From positions 53,036 through 117,035 of the forward strand of contig HF999519.1 of the NCBI GenBank assembly GCA_000434015.1: a DNA stretch of 64,000 nucleotides. Direction: 5' to 3'. Both the position numbers and the translations under genes were made by a program. The stretch comes from Clostridium sp. CAG:571. GTDB lineage: Bacteria > Bacillota > Clostridia > TANB77 > CAG-508. This document shows, piece by piece, positions 60,794 through 64,000 of this stretch (positions within the stretch are counted from its first letter, which is position 1; each line of letters begins with the position of its first letter). Under the pieces are notes generated by a model, which was not told where the DNA came from, made no database searches, and saw only the letters and a list, made by a program, of their open reading frames with translations.

Positions 60794-61723
60794 TTAATTA
60801 GCTGATTTTACTAGGTCTTTTAAAGTATCCATAGGGGAATAGTGTACTCCTCCTATATTGTCATAAGCATCCCAGTATGAGCAATTAGTGTAAGCTTTAT
60901 GTTTATCAGCGAAAGATTTATAATCTTTAAGATTATTATTTTTATAATAATCATCTAATAAGTTATAATATCTTACAACATGCAAAACATGAAGGCTATT
61001 AGAAGCTGAGCTTTTTAAAACATCGAAATTAGTAACTATTTGAAGCATATTTTTATATTGGGCTTCGATTAAAGTCTTTTTTTCTTCTGATAATTCATCT
61101 AGATAAGACACATAAAAGTCTCCTGTAGTATGTTTATCATTAAGAGATTGAAGATATGAATATAATTCAAAATCTTTCTTCTGAGTTAAATAATCTCCAA
61201 TTTTTAGCAATTTTGAATTAACATCACTATTATCATTAATAGAGTTTATCATAAAGTCACTGGACCTTCTGTATTTTATAGAGCCTTTAATATCTGTATC
61301 AAGTACTTCACCAAGTAAATATGATTGTGAAGAATTAGAAGAATGTCCAGAAGCAGCTTTATAAAGAATACCAGTAATTTCTTTTCTAAATATACTATCA
61401 GGAGAAATTCTTACTTTTTTTGTAGAACTATTAAACTGGATATTGATAGAGTTGTGAGCTAAAAGAGGTAATTTATTAGATAGATAGTTCATAACTTTAA
61501 AAGTATCATCAATTGCAGTTTTACAATCATCAATAGTTACTTTTGTAATTTCTGAGCTAGAGCCAGATGTTGAATTTTGTTTTAAATCTCCTGAATTAGA
61601 ATCTGAATTAGTTTGACTTTCAGATGAGGTTGAATTATCATTTGAATTATTTTTTTTGTTACAACCAGTTAAAGAAAATAATAAAATAAGTATTAAAAAA
61701 ATTGATAAAATTTTTTTTGTCAT
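60794..61723 (-). CDS. Lipoprotein of unknown function
   Basis: 309 residues from the ATG at 61723; an upstream GTG at 61735 is possible. Lipobox SLTGC, then a Ser/Asn-rich linker (~30-60), and a mostly helical extracytoplasmic domain. The C-terminus WDAYDNIGGVHYSPMDTLKD is Tyr/Trp-rich. No family recognised. Single-gene unit with a strong terminator. Confidence 0.7.
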   Translation of the reverse strand: MTKKILSIFLILILLFSLTGCNKKNNSNDNSTSSESQTNSDSNSGDLKQNSTSGSSSEITKVTIDDCKTAIDDTFKVMNYLSNKLPLLAHNSINIQFNSSTKKVRISPDSIFRKEITGILYKAASGHSSNSSQSYLLGEVLDTDIKGSIKYRRSSDFMINSINDNSDVNSKLLKIGDYLTQKKDFELYSYLQSLNDKHTTGDFYVSYLDELSEEKKTLIEAQYKNMLQIVTNFDVLKSSASNSLHVLHVVRYYNLLDDYYKNNNLKDYKSFADKHKAYTNCSYWDAYDNIGGVHYSPMDTLKDLVKSAN

Positions 61724-62038
61724 ATGTACACCCACGAAATTAAAAATACGAATAGTAAGTTCGTTTACAGCTTTTATAATAACATAAGTATTTTTTTGTG
61801 TCTATAAATAAAAATTAAATAGAGTAAAAAATAATTGTAAGTTTTAAATTATAATTTACAATTATTTTTACATAGTATGATATTAAAGATAATGAAAATG
61901 TTATAAAATGAAGAGGGACATATTTAAGGCTTTAAATAAAAGAATAAATAAAAATTGTAAAAGTACTTGTAAAATATAAAATTATTGATATAATATTAAA
62001 AACATAAGAAAAAATTTACAATTTTATGGAGGAAGTTT
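61724..62038. other. Divergent intergenic region (315 bases)
   Basis: Between the lipoprotein (minus) and pfk (plus). Contains the pfk promoter and a TAATTGTAAG/ATAATTTACAATTA inverted repeat near 61828-61863. No gene seen. Confidence 0.5.
61967..61994 (+). promoter_or_regulatory. Promoter of pfk
   Basis: TTGTAA 61967-61972, 16-base spacer, TATAAT 61989-61994. Confidence 0.55.
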
Positions 62039-63184
62039 ATGATTAAAAAAGTAGCAATACTAGCAAATGGTGGAGATGTTTCTCGGGTTTAATGCAGTAA
62101 TAAGGGCTATTGTAAAAACAGCAGAGCACAATAATATTGAATGTTATGGATTTATAGATGGCTATAGAGGTTTATTAAAAAATAATTATGTTAGATTAAG
62201 TACACAAAATAGTAGTTCTGCTTCAGGAATTTTACCAAAGGGAGGATCAATTATTGGATCTTCAACAAATGCTAATGTATTTCATTATAAAGTAGAAGAA
62301 AATGGAGAGATCGTATATAAAGATTTATCTGATAAATGTGTAGAAAATGTTAAACAAGATGGTTTTGATTGTATATTCACACTAGGTGGAGATGGAACAC
62401 AAAAATCTGCAAGAGATTTTTCTTTAAAAGGAATAAACGTAATAGGAGTACCAAAAACAATAGATAATGATGTAGCATGTACAGATATTACATTTGGATA
62501 CAATACAGCGGTATCTGTTGCAGCAGAAGCATTAGATAGACTTCATACAACAGGAGAAACACATCATAGAATTATGGTGCTAGAAGTTATGGGAAGGTAT
62601 GCTCGGATGGATTGCTTTAGAGTCAGCTATAGCAGGAGGAGCAGATATTGCTTTAATCCCAGAAATACCATATGATATACAAAGTGCTGTAAAAAAAGTA
62701 GAGGAAAGAAGAAAAAAAGGAAAAGAATTTAGTATAGTTGTAGTAGCAGAAGGAGCAATGCCAAAAGGTGGAACAATAACTGTTGCAGCAACAAGAGATA
62801 ATGGAATAGGTGTAGATAACACAAAATTAGGAGGCGCTGGAGAAAAAGTTGCCAGAGAATTAGAAAAATTAACAGGTTTAGAATCAAGATGTACAGTACT
62901 TCGGATATATGCAAAGAGGAGGAACTCCAACAGCATTTGATAGAGTATTATCTACTAAATATGGTGCAAAAGCAATGGAACTTGCAATGGAAGGTAAGTT
63001 TAATGTTTTGACAGTAATAAAAGATGGAAAATTAGATTCTGTTTCATTAGAGGATGTTGTAGGCCAAAATAAAAAAATAGGTGCGGTATCTGGAAACACA
63101 AAAGAAAGTAATATAAGAAAAGTTACTATGGATCACGATTTAGTTAAAACTGCTAGAAGTATAGGAATATGTCTAGGAGATTAA
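62039..63184 (+). CDS. pfkA: 6-phosphofructokinase with three +1 frameshifts at CGG
   Basis: 380 residues when all three shifts are made. Start ATG at 62039 behind ATGGAGGAAG. Shift 1 gives NGGDVSGFNAVIR (Gly16, nucleotide loop). GGDGTQKSA and PKTIDNDV supply substrate residues; shift 2 gives VMGRYAGWIALESA (Gly189), shift 3 gives LGYMQRGGTPTAFDR (Gly288). All three are signature motifs of the family. GGDG with PKTIDND is the combination of the plant/cyanobacteria-like ATP-using group (inference). In the zero frame the first product is only 17 residues. Confidence 0.95.
62084..62087 (+). other. +1 frameshift site CGGG, first in pfk
   Basis: Zero-frame TCT CGG GTT TAA; the frame resumes as TCT (C) GGG TTT AAT. 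The restored residue is Gly16. The only site with GGG. Confidence 0.95.
62604..62607 (+). other. +1 frameshift site CGGA, second in pfk
   Basis: Zero-frame GCT CGG ATG; the frame resumes as GCT (C) GGA TGG ATT. The restored residue is Gly189. Confidence 0.95.
62902..62905 (+). other. +1 frameshift site CGGA, third in pfk
   Basis: Zero-frame CTT CGG ATA; the frame resumes as CTT (C) GGA TAT ATG CAA. The restored residue is Gly288. Confidence 0.95.
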
Positions 63185-63261
63185 CAAAATAGATAATTAA
63201 TTTATATAGTCAAGAAATAAAACATTAAAATATATTTTCTTGAAAAGAAAGGGGTATAAAA

Positions 63262-63957
63262 ATGGAAGAAAATAATCAAAATCAAAACCAAAATATTAAT
63301 GCAGAGGATATTAAAAAGGAAGCAAAAGAAACTGTAAATCAAGTAAAGGATTCTTTTAAAAATGTAGATGTTAAAGAAGAAACAAAAAAAGCTAAAAATT
63401 TCTTCTCAGGAATTTTCAGCACACCAGTTAGTAAGATAAAAGAAATAGCACATGATAACACTAATAACTTTTTTAAAACAGCAATAGTTTTAGTAATTAT
63501 ATGGATTGTTATAGCAGGATTCCAACAAGTTGCAAGTATTTTTGGAACAATATTTAAATATGGATTTAAATATTTTGAATTTTCATCTATTTTCAGAATT
63601 ATTAAAGCAGTAATTACACCAATATTAACTGTTGTAATAGTTTCTGGAATTATATACATATTCAACTCAAAAAATAAAAAATCATTCTTAACAGTATTAA
63701 ATACAGTAGTTGCTGCTTATTTTCCAGTAGTAGTTGCAAAAGTTGTAAGTTTATTAAACTTAATTCAAGGTGCATATAGAATTACATCACCAATTAATGG
63801 TGTTTTAAATATTATATCTATAATATTCACATTCTTTGCTGTTAAAGAATTAAGTGATGAAGAAGATAATGATAAAGCTGTAAAACAATTTATAATAATT
63901 GAAGCTGTATATTATGTAGTTTCTTTTGTTTTATCATTCTTGAATTTAAATGTATAA
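63262..63957 (+). CDS. Multi-pass membrane protein, unknown function
   Basis: 231 residues behind AAAGGGG. The first ~75 residues are soluble, Asn/Gln/Lys-rich and predicted helical. Four to five transmembrane helices follow (for example TAIVLVIIWIVIAGF and ITPILTVVIVSGIIYIF), with a short acidic loop LSDEEDNDKA. It resembles Yip1-like/DUF-type membrane proteins only loosely. It lies downstream of pfk with no shared function apparent. Confidence 0.65.
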   Translation: MEENNQNQNQNINAEDIKKEAKETVNQVKDSFKNVDVKEETKKAKNFFSGIFSTPVSKIKEIAHDNTNNFFKTAIVLVIIWIVIAGFQQVASIFGTIFKYGFKYFEFSSIFRIIKAVITPILTVVIVSGIIYIFNSKNKKSFLTVLNTVVAAYFPVVVAKVVSLLNLIQGAYRITSPINGVLNIISIIFTFFAVKELSDEEDNDKAVKQFIIIEAVYYVVSFVLSFLNLNV

Positions 63958-64000
63958 TATAAAATGTACTAAAAATAAAGAATAAAATAATAATTATTAA

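Overview
The window is AT-rich and densely coded, with short intergenic gaps, GGAGG-type ribosome binding sites and TTGACA/TATAAT promoters. Its gene content points to an anaerobic, endospore-forming member of the Firmicutes class Clostridia, probably an uncultured gut lineage (inference). Spore genes include cotJA-cotJB-cotJC, spoVS, ytxC, a ytfJ/gerW gene and a SpoVB-type flippase. The wall is built through the diaminopimelate route (asd, dapA, dapB), and there are IPQTG-anchored and dockerin-bearing surface proteins.

The most important observation concerns the codon CGG. By my manual scan of both strands, CGG occurs in the zero reading frame at only 17 places, spread over 14 genes. At every one the reading frame breaks, and it is restored to a conserved protein by skipping the C and reading the next three bases (GGA, GGT or GGG) as glycine. 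The genes are dnaE, a transglutaminase-like gene, an M23-dockerin gene, an FxLYD-like gene, glgP, an unknown gene at 30653, gatD-like, dapB (two sites), dapA, asd, recG, dacA-like, vanW-like and pfk (three sites). Many restored glycines lie in catalytic or family-signature motifs. Roughly fifty out-of-phase CGG trinucleotides in coding DNA leave the frame intact. I saw no CGG read as arginine. This looks like genome-wide programmed +1 frameshifting at CGG, equivalent to a quadruplet codon CGGN meaning Gly. I therefore annotate each of these genes as one intact CDS.

Layout. 1-4304: 3' end of dnaE, a transglutaminase-like protein with a small basic partner, and a Nudix hydrolase. 4440-5235: L21 leader with rplU-rpmA. 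5394-13342: M23/DUF4214/dockerin protein, trpS, obgE, an IPQTG surface protein with a separate -1 frame break, lexA, FxLYD-like protein, mreB. 13460-17229: TetR regulator with acyl-CoA synthetase, a coiled-coil protein, two tRNAs. 17504-20621: an unusual GH10-like/PHP fusion with a small partner gene. 20805-28699: an MgtA-like P-type ATPase and a peptidoglycan transglycosylase (minus strand), then glgP and pyk. 29026-30418: cotJABC. 30653-32451: unknown gene with a paralogue of the small partner. 32594-37408: flippase, murT, degenerate gatD-like gene, amino-acid racemase. 37473-41726: Mn-pyrophosphatase, UDP-sugar pyrophosphorylase, small membrane proteins. 41920-47166: DAP/lysine genes around a surface protein. 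47318-58166: recG, ytxC, ymdB, spoVS, a peptide-binding protein, recA-recX-scpA, DUF2953-ytfJ. 58213-63957: D,D-carboxypeptidase, VanW lipoprotein, another lipoprotein, pfk, a membrane protein.

Functionally the window mixes housekeeping (replication, SOS control by lexA/recA, glycolysis and glycogen use by pfk/pyk/glgP), cell-wall synthesis and remodelling, and sporulation. Nothing marks it as a mobile island: I saw no transposase, phage gene, CRISPR array or long repeat. The CGG sites fall in essential housekeeping genes as well as accessory ones, so the decoding would have to be constitutive and efficient.
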